Shown: positions 36,328-49,856 of the stretch, one piece after another
Numbering within the stretch: the stretch's first letter is position 1
Layout of the letters: each line of letters begins with the position of its first letter
From: Musa acuminata AAA Group
Lineage: Eukaryota; Streptophyta; Magnoliopsida; Zingiberales; Musaceae
Reading direction: 5' to 3'
DNA length: 64,000 nt
Assembly (NCBI RefSeq): GCF_036884655.1
Contig: NC_088345.1
Coordinates: forward strand, 32,338,501 to 32,402,500
Notes under the pieces: model-generated
The model's database searches: none
What the model was told of the DNA's origin: nothing
Seen by the model: the letters and a program-made list of their open reading frames with translations, nothing else
Made by a program: the position numbers and the translations under genes

Positions 36328-37421
36328 GGGACAAGCACTCATAGAAACACTTAATATACAAATGTGGGGTACCTAGCGGGGCTGCGTTGAGGGCAGTCAG
36401 CACACGCGCGACCGTTTGGGGGAAAACAAGCATGGAGATGTAGGGAAAAGGAGTCGCTCGGAGGAGCGGGCATCTGAGATTGGCATTCAGAGGAATGGCC
36501 AACCCTTCGCGCAAGAGGCATCACGAGAATAGGCAAGCTTGGAAGAATGCGGAGTGCACAAAGGTTAGGATGGTTGAGTTTGAGCTATGGCTCAACGTTG
36601 ACAACTATACTTGATGGTGCTTAAGGCAAGCGAGGTGCTTGGTAAAGGATGAGACCATGCAAGGTGGAATGAGTTGCTCAGCGACCGAAAGAGTTGTACA
36701 AAGCTCACAGAGGTGAGGGGAATTGCTAACTCAAAGAATTTGGTACTCATACATGGGCTTGTATATGGATGATAGAATGTTCGCGGCCATCCCAAGGCGA
36801 CCGAAACTCGGTGCCATGGAGCATTGAAACTTTCTCTTTGGCGTGGGAAGGATACGTCCGTAGGAGGTTGAAGTGTGCAACGAGTTCAGCATGTTGCTAG
36901 GCCTTGAGTGGTGCAGCGAGGGCTGTATTAATGTGGAGTCACAATCTAGCAAGTGCATTTGCAGGAGGTAGAACAATGCACAGTTTGTTCAGCAAATTGG
37001 AGTAGTCCAAGGGGATGGTGGTCTCCAAAACGAAGAAAGATGTTGCTCCAATGGGACAGTTATCCAGGAGGGATAAGTCCCGGCTCTCTAGAGGGAGAGT
37101 CATGTGGGACAGACCTCACAGGTTGAGGAGGAGTACCTCAACAAATAACAACTCCACGAAGCTCAATGGACCGAGCAAGCGGCGAGGACTCGTCTCATGA
37201 TCTCGCTTGAGAGAATGCATTGGTGGATGCATTGTGAGATCAAGTGGGGGAGTGACCCAAAAGTAACATAAATGAAGGCACACTTGGAGTCGATACGGAG
37301 ATCGAACTCAAGGGAGGGCTGACCCGTGGAATGGTGGGTGCGAGGGCCACCATCAACTCAATGAAAAAATGAGCGGAGTAACTTGGGTGTAACTTGGCAA
37401 AGTACCCAAGCCGCATGAAGG

Positions 37422-39170
37422 TGTTGGGAAATCATTGGGCTACCAGCCCCGCTGGCAGCAAGGCTGTTACAAGCAGGCCGCCGGTCGGCTACTACAGACG
37501 CAGCCCCTGTGCTGCCCGCCTTCGGCTGAGCTTCACGCACGCAGATCGAGGGCAGCAACTATTGTTGCCCTTTCTCGCTTTTGCGTCAACGATTTTGACG
37601 TCAAAATTCTTCCTAAACACAACACACGCAGTTCAAAACCAATCATTCGCACGAACAACCTAGCTCTGATACCACTGTTGGGAAATCATTGGGGGGTGAC
37701 ATCATATGCGCAGCGGAAGAACAAGAAAACAAAAATCCCCGATTCCCAAAAAGATGTTCGTCGTCGTGAGAAGATTGGTGCGCAAAAATCCGCAAAACAC
37801 AAAACTGCGTATTAGAGATTGTGTTACCTAGGGAGATCGTATATCCCTGTTTCCTTGCAGATCCTTAGGAGAGGGTGAAGGAGGTTAAGCGTCCTCCTCT
37901 CTAGCGGTGATCCACACAGCGGGGTTGCGACGACGCTCCTCAAAACTCCAGGCCTACTCTGAGGTGGAGAGGGAGAGGAGAATAGGAAAGGCAAGCAAAG
38001 GCTCTAGCCTATGAGGCTGTGAATCCCTCATATTTATAGAGATCCCGTGTCAAACCCTAATGGGTCCTTCCCTAGTGGGTATTGGATCTGCATCCAATAA
38101 GACAAGGGCTCCGTCGGATATCTCATATCCGAACCTCTACTCATCGCAATGCCTACCATATGTGTGTGACCCTCTAGGCCCAATATCGAGCTGGCCGTGA
38201 GTCATACCTGTCAGAACTCCTTCTAACTCAGTGAATTATTATCTCTATAATAATTCACTCGACTCATCGACTACGGACGTACTAGGCCACCACACCGTAG
38301 TCCCCAGACGATACAGGGGAATCCAATCCATTGGACCTGTCTGTCCTCAGTTACCATGTACCTATAGTCCCTCATCCATCTAATATCCCAGAGACCGTAT
38401 ATCGAGCATGGTGTTGTCAGACCCATACGGTTTCTACTCAAGTCTCGCTCTAATCGGATTCTCCCGGAGAACTCTTTCTCTCTCAACCCGAATGACCCTG
38501 GCCAGGGATTTGTCTGAGCAAGAACACATGGGATATTCCTCTCATGACATCGAGAGTAGATGATCCTCTATCGACACTCAATAGCCCTCGTAAGGTCGAC
38601 TACCACTCCCAATGACCAGCTGTACTAGATCTGGGACAGCCAAACCTATAAGTCTGGTATCAAAGAGTGGAGCACTCATACAGGACATCCTTGGTGTCTC
38701 AAGTCTAAGGACCAGATACACCACTAGGACTACTGAATCGTTGTCTGATAATAAGGCATCATCAACCATCCAACATTCCGTAAGCGGATCAATCAGTGAA
38801 CTCATTCTCCAATGAGCACCTGTACTGTATCCCTAGTGTCCCTACACGAGCAGCTATGAGACCAGTTGCATCCATCATATGGACGGGTATACAGCACACC
38901 AGTCTATCCGGTTATCACGATGTCCCTCTCGAGTAACCTGTGACCGGGATTATTTAGGATATGTGTTTAAAGGTGAATCGATCTCATTATCGTGATCTCA
39001 TCACGATCCGATTCCCATTGCACAAATCCAAGGACATCACAATATATATATGCATTTATGCAATAGTTATAAAGTGATATACGTCAAAATATAATAAGCA
39101 AAAAGATTCTGTATCAAGTCACATGTACAATCACTCACGTGATTGGCTTGCTGGGCACCTATGACTAGCA
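37422..39170 (-). mobile_element. Copia deletion derivative with intact target-site duplication
   Basis: Flanked by GAAGG on both sides (37,417-37,421 and 39,171-39,175). In plus-strand order: 18 bp of LTR start (TGTTGGGAAATCATTGGG), about 236 bp of Copia leader, PBS at 37,662-37,674, then a full 1,495-bp LTR (37,676-39,170). Everything from the rest of the left LTR through pol and gag is missing. The join falls at a TGGG shared by the LTR and the leader. It interrupts the interior of the non-coding LTR element. Confidence 0.9.
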
Positions 39171-41725
39171 GAAGGGAGCCAGCATAGAAGATGGAACGTG
39201 GAGCAAAGGCATAGTGCTTTCCTTGGACAAAGGTCAAGGACATGAACTATTGCAGAGGCTAGAGCAAGATCATGTTGTTCCATGGGTCCTTCATTCTGAC
39301 GGAGCAGACTCATCTTGCATGGTGCCAAAGACGAAGGGAGCTTCTGGGCACATGCACCTTATCTCGAAAAAGCATTTGATGGAGAAACTAAGGTGACTCA
39401 ATTTGTGAAGGCAAAGTTGGGTTTAGAAGACTTTGGCACGGGGCAAAAGGATGTATAGGTGGGTACTCTTGAAGAATATGTCATAGTGTTGCCATTCAAG
39501 TTGCTAGGCAGGAAGCGGTACGCAGTGGAGATTGTGCTGGTCGAGGTAGAGGCCTAGGATCCAGACAATGGTGCACTAATTGCAGTGAAGTCGGTGGACT
39601 TTGGGAGCTACTAGGCGACGGACTGTCCTAGAGCAGTGCTTCATCTAGGTGTGACCCAAGAGTGGGTAGATGAAGGTCGATTACAAAAGGAGCGAACAAA
39701 ATCGAAGGTGGAAGAGATCCTGCAATGTATTGGCAGAGGCCACATATGGAGGGATCACAATTCAAGTTCATCCCACAAGGATCAGAATGCAATAGAGATG
39801 TCACCAGGATGTGACATGGTGGAATAGTTCATGGCAATGCGATACACATGACATAGTCCCGTGAGAGACTAGATCATACAGAGGTATGATCAGGAGCTAT
39901 TGAAAGCTCCACTTCGGTGAACAACACGGCGGTAAGAAGGGCTATGGATTCAAGGAGTGAAGGCCATGGTACCACAGAGGCGGGTCTTCCGTGCGTGCAT
40001 CGAATTTTGCATCGGATGAAAGCTTTGGTCATCAGCATATGGGGGCTGTGTTCCACCAATGGAAAAAATTCGAATGCAAGTACCAGTAAGTCCCATGGGA
40101 GGGACTTGATCATGCAGAGGTATGATCGAAGTAGTTGGAGAGTTGGACTGCTCCAGAGCTTATATTCGCTTAAGGGTGACCGACAAGTCAGAGGACAAGA
40201 TCGAGTAAGTAAACGTTGCTACCAAGGAAGCTAAGGAGAACAGAATCGGTGCAAACCCTACAACGTGATGGCAGAGGCCATGCATGGGAGTTGCAATCTG
40301 TATTTCCATCGACCAAAGGGAGCTTCTAGGAGAATACAGAGGTGTTGAAGCAGGAGGTCGAAAGGGGCGAGGAAGCGACGATGAGTCCAGAGGGACTTAG
40401 CAACCCAAAATCAAGCATCAGTTAGAATGAAGGTGGACTCGGAGGAGTGCCACAGAGGCATATCCCCTGATTGTGAAGAAAAGGGATGCAGATGTAAGGC
40501 GATGGATAGTAGTGCCATGGGCATGGCAACGCCATGGTACCGCAGAGGCGGGACTTCCGTAAAAGTTATTGATCCCTTGCTCTCATGAAGGGAGAGTGCT
40601 TGGTCGTGAAAGGGGCCGAGAAGGTGGAGCATGCAAAGGCAAACTCCAAGTACCGAGACAAGGCTGCAGGGCAAAGGCCAACGAACTTCGTAAGACCGGT
40701 GTCAACGAGCTTCTCATTAAAATAGCCGAAAGTGAAGGACTTCAGCTCAGGCAAGAGTGCATGGCCAAGAAACGAAGCAGGCAGTATATGGTACTGTACC
40801 TTTGCTACTCAGTGGAGTAGGCGACAGGGTTGATGGAGAAGATGGTACAATCCCAAAGACGACCAAACCTATGAGAGAATTACTCCAAGTTAGGGTGAAA
40901 ACTTCTTGCATTCCAGAAGTTCGATGGCATCGAGAAGGTGAATCACAGTAACTAACTCAACGCAAGGAGTGAAAACACTTCAAGTGCTTCAGAAGTGTGA
41001 GCAAAGAGCAGGCAAAGGCTAGTAACTAGCTCGATGCATAGAGTACAACCTCGAGAAGGTGAGCAAAGTCAAGTAACCTTTGCCTTCTCAACTCTTAAGA
41101 GAATGGGTGAAACCGAGTACACCAATTCTCTTATCTATCCAGCAAAGGAGCTTTGCACAAGTTCAAAGACCCTTCGAAGATAATGGAAGATAATAGTTGT
41201 CAAATCCTCACCAACGGTGATCAGTGCTACTAAGAGTAGATTGTCCGCTTCATTTCCCAATGAAATGTCAATCGAAAGTGGAAGTGATGCGAACCTACTT
41301 GGAAGTGACAACTAAGTGAAAGAAGAGTCAATGGGCAAATTTTATGGAGGAAAGACCCAAAACTTCAGAAGTTTGTGAGACGATGCTCGTTAAAGCTCCA
41401 ACAAGCATCCACCCAATTCAAGCAGCATAACGCATTTGAGAGACTAGCGCAGTAATGATGGTCTTTTCCTTCATCTGGAGGATCTGTAGGAACCAATAGG
41501 GATCAACACAACTCAACCAACCCCACACTAGAGTCAGAGTCATTAGCGAGTTGAAGCAGCATGGCAAATCAAAGGTTCGACTACTCAAAAACAGCAGTGG
41601 AGAGCAGCTGGGAGCCAGGAGGCACATTGCAGCTGGAGCAGAAGATTGAAGACTCAGCAAAGGTGAGGAGTTGCAATGTCGACAAAGGCTTCGACGAGGA
41701 TGTTGAAGGAATAAGTGGGGGAGAA

Positions 41726-42169
41726 TGTCACGGACAAACTTGTAAACAGGATGTTTGATGTAATGCTTATGTATGTCCATGTCTTTTGGTATGTTCATGT
41801 TTTGTACAGCATGTAGAGGGACGACCCAAGGCTTAATAGTCCCATTTTAGTTAGATTGGTGGCCGCTTTAGGCTTGTAAATAAAGGTTGTATCATGTGGA
41901 CACGTGTGAGAGATTTTTGGTCTATAGTGAACCATTTTACCCTTTGTTGTGCAACTGTTCAGAGCTTGTAAAGTCTGTTTGTAATTTGCATTGTCTATTA
42001 AGTGTTTTCGGAAATGTTTGCTTATGGATCCCGAATGAGGCATTTTCTCTAACCCGTTCTCTCTTTTGTGGGTCCTAAGGGACATGGGAGGCTTCTGGGA
42101 GGCTGACTTTTACGGACGGACATGCAAGGGTGCCGTATGACTTAGGCAAAACCAGCTAAGTCCGTGACA
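41726..42169 (+). repeat. 3' LTR of the non-coding element (444 bp)
   Basis: TGTCACGGAC...GTCCGTGACA, preceded by the polypurine tract AAGTGGGGGAGAA at 41,713-41,725. Confidence 0.88.
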
Positions 42170-43101
42170 AGAAGCTCATTGGAAGAAGAGACTTACGGAC
42201 TTGTTTAGCTCAGATTATGTCTTAGATTTCGTAATTAGCATGTAATTGGGTTTGTATTTCGGCCAACCAAATTAGGGGACAGCTAAGCCTATGTAAGGAC
42301 TATGTTGGGCCCAATAAGAGGCCCAAACAATGCCCCAAGAAGTCTTACCATCGTGGCATAGTCTTTGAGACTGTGTTAGGCGGTGGTACCGCTAGTCTAG
42401 GTGGTGGTACCACCCAGCACTGCCCCCCGGGCAGTTGTACTGCTAAACCATGGCGATGGTACTGCCCAGGGCAGTATCAATGTCAAAATGACACTAGGCG
42501 ATGGTACTGCCCAACGCAAGTGGTGGTATTGCCCGTGCCCGGGGAACCCGGGATGGAATAGTTTTAGGCTCTAAGTTTGAATCAACCTGAAGCCTATAAA
42601 TACCCCTCTCATCCCTGGTTAAAGCACATAAGCACAGAGAGTTTATAAGTAATGAAACGCTATTGTAATCTCTTTAGAAATTCCCTCCTCCACTCTAAGT
42701 TTAGAATTCTGTAAGAGGAGTGTGAGTGCTTGTAAGGGTTGTCTCCTAAACCCGTGAAAAGGAGAAGATGGGTGTAAAAGGTAGTTGGTCTTCACCTATT
42801 GAAGGAAGACCTCTAGTGGACATTGGTGACCTCGTCAGAGGAGGAAGCCGAAAGTGGATGTAGGTCACATTGACTGAACCACTCTAAAATCTAGTTTGTG
42901 TTTTATTCTTGCTATTTACCTTTATGCAAACCTCTTTAATTACTTACTGCATTCAATTCATTTATGAACGTGTTTTAAGTTAAGTTTCCAAAGAATCAGT
43001 TTTTAACGTACGAAGGTTTTTGAAGAGGTAATTTTTACCGCTGCACTAATTCACACCCCCCCCCCCTCTTAGTGCCGACCCTGACTCTCGATCCTAACAG
43101 T
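42170..43101 (+). repeat. Right part of the interrupted plus-strand Sirevirus LTR
   Basis: Continues the LTR begun at 35,102. It starts with a second copy of the 173-bp stretch, then the GGCGGT-type hairpin zone (42,375-42,545), the ACCACTCTAAAATC block, a C run near 43,050, and ends GATCCTAACA. Confidence 0.8.
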
Positions 43102-43912
43102 AAGGACTATGTTAGGCCCACTAAAAGGCCCAAACAATACCCTAAGAGGTGACATCGTTATGACATAGTCTCCGAGACTATGTTAGGCGGTGGTACCGCT
43201 AGTCTGAGCGGTTGTACCGCCCCTGGCAGGGTGCCAGGCGGTGGCACTACTAGTCTGGGCGGTGGTACCGCCCAGCATAGCCTCTCAAGCAGTGGTACTG
43301 CCCAGCGCAGGTGGTGGTATCGCCCGTGCCTGAGAAACCCGAGATGAGATGTTTTTAGGCTCCAAGTTTGAATCAATTTGAAGCCTATAAATACCCCTCT
43401 TATCCTTGGTTAAAATACACAAGCACAAAGTATTCAAAAGTGAGAAAACACTACTACAATCTCTTTAGAAATTCTCTCCTCCATTTTAAGTTTAGAATTC
43501 TATAAGAGGAGTGTGAGTGCTTGTAAGGTTTGTCTCATAAACCCGTGAAAAAGAGAAGAGGGGTGTAAAAGGTGGTTGGTCTTCGCCTATTGAAGGAATA
43601 CCAACAGTGGATGCCGGTGGCCTCGACGGAAGAGGAATCGGTGAAGTGGATGTAGGTCATGACGACTGAACCACTCTAAAATCTTGTTTGCGTTTTATTT
43701 GTGCCATTTACTTTAACTACAAACCTCCTTACTCATTTTTTACTCTTTTACGAACATGCTTTCAAGTTAACATCTTTATGAAACTGCTTTTATCGCAATG
43801 AAATTTTTAAACCGACATTATTTTACTACTGCACTAATTCCTCTCCCTCCACCCCCCCCCCCCCCCCCTTCCCCCCTCCCTCGCAATGCCGACCTCTGAT
43901 CCTAATAGTAAA
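43102..43912 (+). repeat. Second plus-strand LTR, 5' half missing
   Basis: Begins in mid-LTR (TAAGGACTATGTTAGGCCC) directly after the previous LTR's CCTAACA end, and runs through a hairpin zone and a long C-rich run (about 43,843-43,880) to GATCCTAATAG. This fits insertion of the previous element into this LTR. Confidence 0.75.
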
Positions 43913-44126
43913 GAAGGGCAATTTGTAGGAAATGTAAATTGCAAGAAGTAAATACAAACCAAGTTATAGTGGTTCGATCGTCGTGACCTACATCCACTCC
44001 ACAGATTCCTCTTCCGTCGAGGCCATCGACATCCACTAACGATCTTCCTTCCTTTAATAGGCGAAGATCAACCTCCTTCTTACATCTCTATTCTCCTTTT
44101 GCAGACTTAGGAGAGAACCTTTACAC
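43913..44126 (-). repeat. Minus-strand LTR fragment
   Basis: Matches 46,235-46,445 (GCAAGAAGTAAAT, GTGGTTCG, CCTACATCCACTCC). Both of its ends lie inside the LTR. Confidence 0.7.
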
Positions 44127-47100
44127 TGTTAGGAACAAGTCAGCACTAAGAGGGGGGGGGGGTGAATTAGTGCAACGGTAAAAATATCAGTTTCGTAAAA
44201 TCTTCATATGATTAAAATCGATCTCAGAAGGTGTTTAACTTTAAAACATTTGTAAGAATGTAATGTGCAAAGTAAGTAAATCATTTTTCAATATGAGAAT
44301 TAAAAGCAAAACAAGAATGCAAACCAATTTATAGTGATTCGGTCGTCATGACCTACATCCACTCTACCGATTCCTCTTTCGTCAAGGCCACCGGCATCCA
44401 CTATCGGTCTTTCTTCAATAGGCAAAGACCAACCACCTTTTACACTCCTCTTCTCCTTTTCACAGGTTTAGGAGACAACCTTTACAAATACTCACTCCTC
44501 CTAAATGGAATTCTAAACTTAGACTAGAGGAGGGGATCTCTCAAGTGATTGCAATAGTATTTTCCCACTTTTAAGCTCTCTATGTTTGTGTGTTAACTAG
44601 GGATGAGAGGAGTATTTATAGGCCTCAAGTTGATTCAAACTTGGAGCCTAAAAATGTCTCATCCCTGGTTTCCCAGGTCCTGGCGGTACCAATGCCTGCA
44701 ACACTAACACTGGGTAGTACCACCGCCTAGTTTGGTGATACCATTACTTGGGAGACTATGTTTGGGTGGTACCACTGCCTGACACTACCATAGGGCGATA
44801 CCATTGCCTGACACAGTCTCAGAGACTATGCCACAATGGTGCCACCTGTTGGGTCATTGTTTGGGCCTTTTATTGGCCCTAACAGAGTCTATATATAGGC
44901 CCAACTGGCCCCTAATTGGGTTAGCCCAATTCTAATCTCAATTATATGCTAACTATGAAATCTAAGACAATTACTAAGCTAAACAAGTCTGTAAGTCTAG
45001 GTTTCTTCCAGCGAACTTCTGGCGATCTCTTGGACTTCATGATGATTTTCTTAACGAGTTCTGACAAGCTTCTTTGGCAAGCTCCTAGACTTCTCGGTTA
45101 ATTCCGACAGAACTTCCGACGAACGTCCGGACTTCTGACGAACTCTCGAACTCCCAACGAAATCACGTCCTTAACTCCGAGACTTCATTTTTCTTTATGC
45201 CTTGCTATTACAGTTAATCTTGCACACATAAAACTTACTTCGATCTAGATAATTAATACTAAGCTAATCAAATGTTGTTCGACACGTCATTGGTTCATTG
45301 ACGCCTCATCCGATTGTTCACCTGTTCGGTCACGGTTTGTGTCTTTCACTTGGCCCAATACATCCCAAACTTAGGTCACTGAATGGGCCTTTCTCTTGGC
45401 CTAAAACAGTCCTATTTTAGGATTAGTTAGCCCCTAATTGAGTTGGTCTAATTATATTCTAAATCAACCCAATTAGACTCAAAACTAACTCAATCTAGAC
45501 ATAATTGATTACAAGCGAATCCTATGTTGTCTGGTATGTCATTAGTTCTTCCAGCACTTTGTCCGATCCTTCAACGCATCGTCCTCTCCTTCGATGTATT
45601 ACCCAATCGACATGTTACCTTCTTGCAACATCCGATCTTCTTAGTGCAATGTCCAATCTTCTTAGCCCGATACCCGAATTCACGGCCCGAAGCCTTATGT
45701 CGATACGTCGACCGTTCCTCCGGCCCGACGTTAATCTTCTGACATATTTGCTCTGACCCAACATTCGACTCCTCCTACTTTAATCAATTTACCTTTTTTG
45801 ATTAATGTCAGCCCTGCATCACTTAAACGTACATTAGATCATAAACACTATCAATTGGTTTCATCATCAAAATATGAGATTCAATAATCTCCCCTTTTTT
45901 TATGATGACAACCAATTAATGATGGAGTTAACCTTAACTCCCAATATGCTATATTGATAGAACTCTTGGAATCAAAAATCCAAGTAACATGTTATCATAA
46001 AATTATGTATAACATCATACTTCTCCCCCTTTGTCATTAACAAAAAGGCGAAGTGCAACTTTCAAGTGCAGCTCTGATACCAACTATTGGGAACGAGTCG
46101 GCACTAAAGGGGGGGATGAATTAGTACAGTGGTAAAAATTACATCAGTCATAAATCTCGTTGTGATTAAACCCATTTCAAAAGATGTTCACTTCAAAGCA
46201 TATAGAAGAGTGTAGTGGTCGTAAAGCAAGTAAAGAAGGGCAGTTTGCAGTAAATATAAATTGCAAGAAGTAAATGCAAACCGAGTTATAGTGGTTCGGT
46301 CATCATGACCTACATCCACTCCACTGATTCCTCTTCCGTCGAGGCCACTGATATCCACCAACGATCTTCCTTTAATAGGCGAAGATCAACCTCCTTCTTA
46401 CAACTCTATTATCCTTTTGTAAGCTTACGAGAGAACCTTTACACCCCCACTTACTCCTCTCTCAAACTATACTAACACTTAGAGATTTGAGAGGAGTTCA
46501 CACAAGATTACAATAGTATTTTCTTTCTTTTTCACTCTCAATTCTTGTGTTTGTTAACCTGAGATTAGAGGGGTATTTATAGGCTTAAAGTTGATTCAAA
46601 CTTAGAGCCTAAAAAGTCTCATCTCGGGTCTCCCTGGTACGGGCAGTACCATCGCCTGCAGCATTAACACTGGTCGGTACCACTGCCTGACATCCTAACA
46701 CTGGGCGGTACCACTGCTTGATAGTCCCTTGGAGACTGTGTCTGGGCAGTACCACCACCTAACACAGTCTCGGAGACTGTTCCACGACGGTTTCACTTGT
46801 TTGGTCACTATTTGAGCCTTTCACTTGGCTCAACATATCCCAAACTTGGGTCACTGAATAAGCCTTTCTCTTGGCCTAAAATAGCCCTATTTTGGACCTA
46901 ATTGGCCCATAATTGAGTTAGTCTAATTACATTCTAAATCGACTCAATTAGACGCTAAACTAACTCAATCTAGATATAATTGATTACAAGCAAATCCTAT
47001 GTTATCCGGCATGTCATTGGTTCTTCCGGTGCTTCGTTCGATCATTCGGCATATCGCCCTCTCCTTTGGTGTATTGCCCAATCAACATGTTGTCTTCTTG

Positions 47101-47354
47101 CAATATCTGATCTTCTTGGCGCAATGTCCGATCTTCTTGGCTCGATACCTGAAATCACGGCCCGAAGCCTTATGCTAATACGTCGACTGTTCCTCTGGCC
47201 TGACGTCCAATCTTCTAATATCTTTGCTTAGACCCAACATCCGACTCCTTCTGCTTTAATCAATTTGTCTTTTCTGATTGACGTTAGCCCTATGTCACAT
47301 ATTAGATCACAAACACTATCAATTGGTTTCATTATCAAAATCTGAAATTCAACG
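44127..47354 (-). mobile_element. Sirevirus derivative with a 198-bp interior
   Basis: 3' LTR 44,127-45,886, polypurine tract 45,887-45,902, a second purine motif (minus strand) at 46,021-46,033, PBS 46,071-46,082 (TGGTATCAGAGC on the minus strand, a perfect match), 5' LTR 46,085-47,354. There is no coding sequence. The two LTRs differ in length (1,760 and 1,270 bp): the left one holds an extra segment of the common Sirevirus type, joined near 45,310. Flanks do not show a matching target duplication, so later rearrangement is likely. Confidence 0.8.
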
Positions 47355-48130
47355 ATGTTAAGTCATGAGTCATCTTACTTTTCAATACTCTCGTACCAAC
47401 CTGACAATTATTCATGTTTGTCTACAATTTTTAATAAAAGAAAGATTCGGTTATGTGTTTTTCCCAAGAGACGTAAATTGTTATGGTTATATGTATAAAT
47501 ATTGGTGTATTAAAGTGAAATATTAGTTTGTATATATATACACTAATATATATACTTATATTAATTTGTATAAAATTCTTACCATCTCGATTTTTGCGTA
47601 AGTGAGACTTCGGCCAGCACATATCTGGTAGCCCTTGTCGTGGCACTAATTGTTGGTTTTAGATTTTAATTCTCAAAATCAACCGTTTCAAGTATAAAAA
47701 AAATTAAAGTATTCTATCAAAATTTGAACCCAAGTCCATAGGACTCCACCATAAAATCTTGTTTATATATTTTTTATTTATATTTAACTAATTTTATAAA
47801 AAGTTAATTCTGATTTTAATTTTTATGAACCAAAATCAAACCATAAGGAGTCACCCACATATCTAGGGATTTCTATAGAGTATTAAAAAATATTTTTTAT
47901 TTTATATTATTTTTTTATGAGTAATCGATTTTGTTTTAGTCAAAAATTCTTAAAAAATAAAATAGATCCAAATTTATGATTCACATGACTTAAGAATCCA
48001 ATGAATAATATGGTCCAAATTTATGGTTTTACTAAACGTTTGGCTCAAAATCTTAATTAACATAATTTTACATCTTAAATATTGATATGATAGTATATAA
48101 GATCTTCTTACCAAAGGTTGAGGGGGTTTG
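47355..48130. other. AT-rich DNA without recognised features
   Basis: No gene or LTR recognised. Part of it (48,062-48,118) resembles 56,884-56,931 beyond the next repeat block, so this may be old host DNA or an older repeat into which the gypsy element inserted. Confidence 0.4.
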
Positions 48131-48833
48131 TGTTAGGACTCTAGCTAGGAGAGTCATAATTGAGATAGACATTCATGTAAAATCTACCTAAGCCGACCCC
48201 TATTAAAGAGATGAAGAGGTCGGCTAGGGTTTGATAGTTATTTCTTAGAGAAAAATTAGGAGTTGTAAAGGAATATAAGCCTTGAGTAGGAGTCCTATTA
48301 AGAGTCTTAAGTAGGAGTCTTAATTGAGTAGGAGTCTTGAGTATGAGTCCTATTGGAGTTAGGGTTTAGAAACACTATAAATAGTCATGTATTCATTTTT
48401 TTTTGATAAATAATAAATAAATCTTTTCTGTAGCCTTTGAGCAACAACTTGGAGGAAGAAACCCCTATAGAGTTCCAATGAGACCGATCCCCTAAAGAGA
48501 TCAACCCCAAACTTAGAATCTGTAAGGGTTCTAACACTTGATATTAGAGCAGTGTTCTTGATATCTCATTGCCCTTCCACAGCCATTCATTAGCCCTCCA
48601 TAGCCACCCAAACAATTCCCATAATTGCTTAAAAGATCATCGTCAAATTCCGTCATCATCTCTACTACCGTAGATCATCCTTTAATCTCCCCATGAATTG
48701 CAATAGGTTTTAGTTTTCTATCTTATTGCTGCTGTAATTTAGTTATCCTTGTTCAAAAATCCAAAAAAAAATTCTTCCAAAATTGCTGCATAAACTTTTC
48801 ATCGTAAAGTTTTTATCTCTACGATGAAAGATA

Positions 48834-49210
48834 CATTGTAGAATTCCAACCGCATAGCACAATCTGTTTGATCTTGCTACTATATTTTTTCTATCTAAAT
48901 CTCTACGAAATTTTTATGACAGCTTTGACACTTCCTAACAGCAGATTTTTCTTTGGTTTTGTTAAAAAATTCTCAATATAAATAATTGATCTTTTATGTC
49001 TAAACTGCTATACTTGAAAATCTGCATTGTAAAATTCCAATCGCATAACATAGTTTGTTTGATCTTGCTACTACATTTTTTCTATCCAAATTTTTATAAA
49101 ATTTTTATAATAGATTTGACACTTCCTACAGTAGATATTTCTTTAGCTTTATTGAAAAATTCTCAATATAAACTACTGATCTTTTACATCCAATCTGCTA
49201 TACTTGAAAA
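48834..49210 (+). repeat. Two tandem 191-bp units in the gypsy leader
   Basis: Blocks starting CATTGTAGAATTCC (48,834) and CATTGTAAAATTCC (49,025) share TTTGATCTTGCTACTA, TTCTCAATATAAA and GCTATACTTGAAAAT in the same order with moderate divergence. The second unit ends at about 49,210. Confidence 0.75.
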
Positions 49211-49856
49211 TATGCAGAAAATTTCAGCCACATATTGTTGCCTTAACTTATCTATTTGCAATCCTTTTTAAACAAATTTTTTATACACTTCATAGATCAT
49301 CTTAGCTTCCATATAAGATTAATTTATTAGGAAATTCATTTCTAAAAACGATTTTGTGTTACTATAAATTTTTATCGCAAACCGCTAAAATTTTTCGACG
49401 AGAATTCTACTATCACAACTTACACCAATTTCCTTGCTGTAATACTGCCAAAATCTTCTTGATTAAATTAGACATCCTTACTGTCATATAAATTAAGATT
49501 TTATTGTCAATTTCCTCCTCAAATCTCTCAAGTTTTTGGTGAAAATTTCGTCGAGAAACCGCTATTTCTTCGACGATAATTCTGCTCTTATAAGACAGCA
49601 CATATTTGTAGCAACTTCAACTCATTTCTATCAAACCTTTGCTGCCATCTACCATAGATCCAAAACTTTTATCCATAGTCCTAAAACTCCACTAAACAAC
49701 ACCCTCAAACTACACCTAAAACAGCCACAAAACAAGCCTAAAGCCACAGCCTACATCCACCAATCCACCAACCCTTTCGACTATCACTTCTCTCAACCTA
49801 TACATGCCTTTAACCCGACAATAAAAGAGAGATATTAATATCATAGACATATACTA

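Larger units (their letters stand above)
35903..42169 (+). mobile_element. Non-coding LTR element (LARD-like)
   Basis: Two related LTRs flank about 3.7 kb of own interior, plus an inserted Copia derivative. The 3' LTR has clear inverted ends TGTCACGGAC...GTCCGTGACA. A PBS and a polypurine tract are present. Neither strand of the interior encodes gag, protease, RT or integrase, so movement would need enzymes from elsewhere. The interior has short repeated motifs, for example CAGAGGTATGATC at about 39,878 and 40,117, and CAGAGGCGGG at about 39,976 and 40,543. Confidence 0.8.

Noticed and set aside
35939..36514. 191-codon minus-strand open frame
   Set aside because: It crosses from an LTR into the PBS and interior of the non-coding element and resembles no protein.
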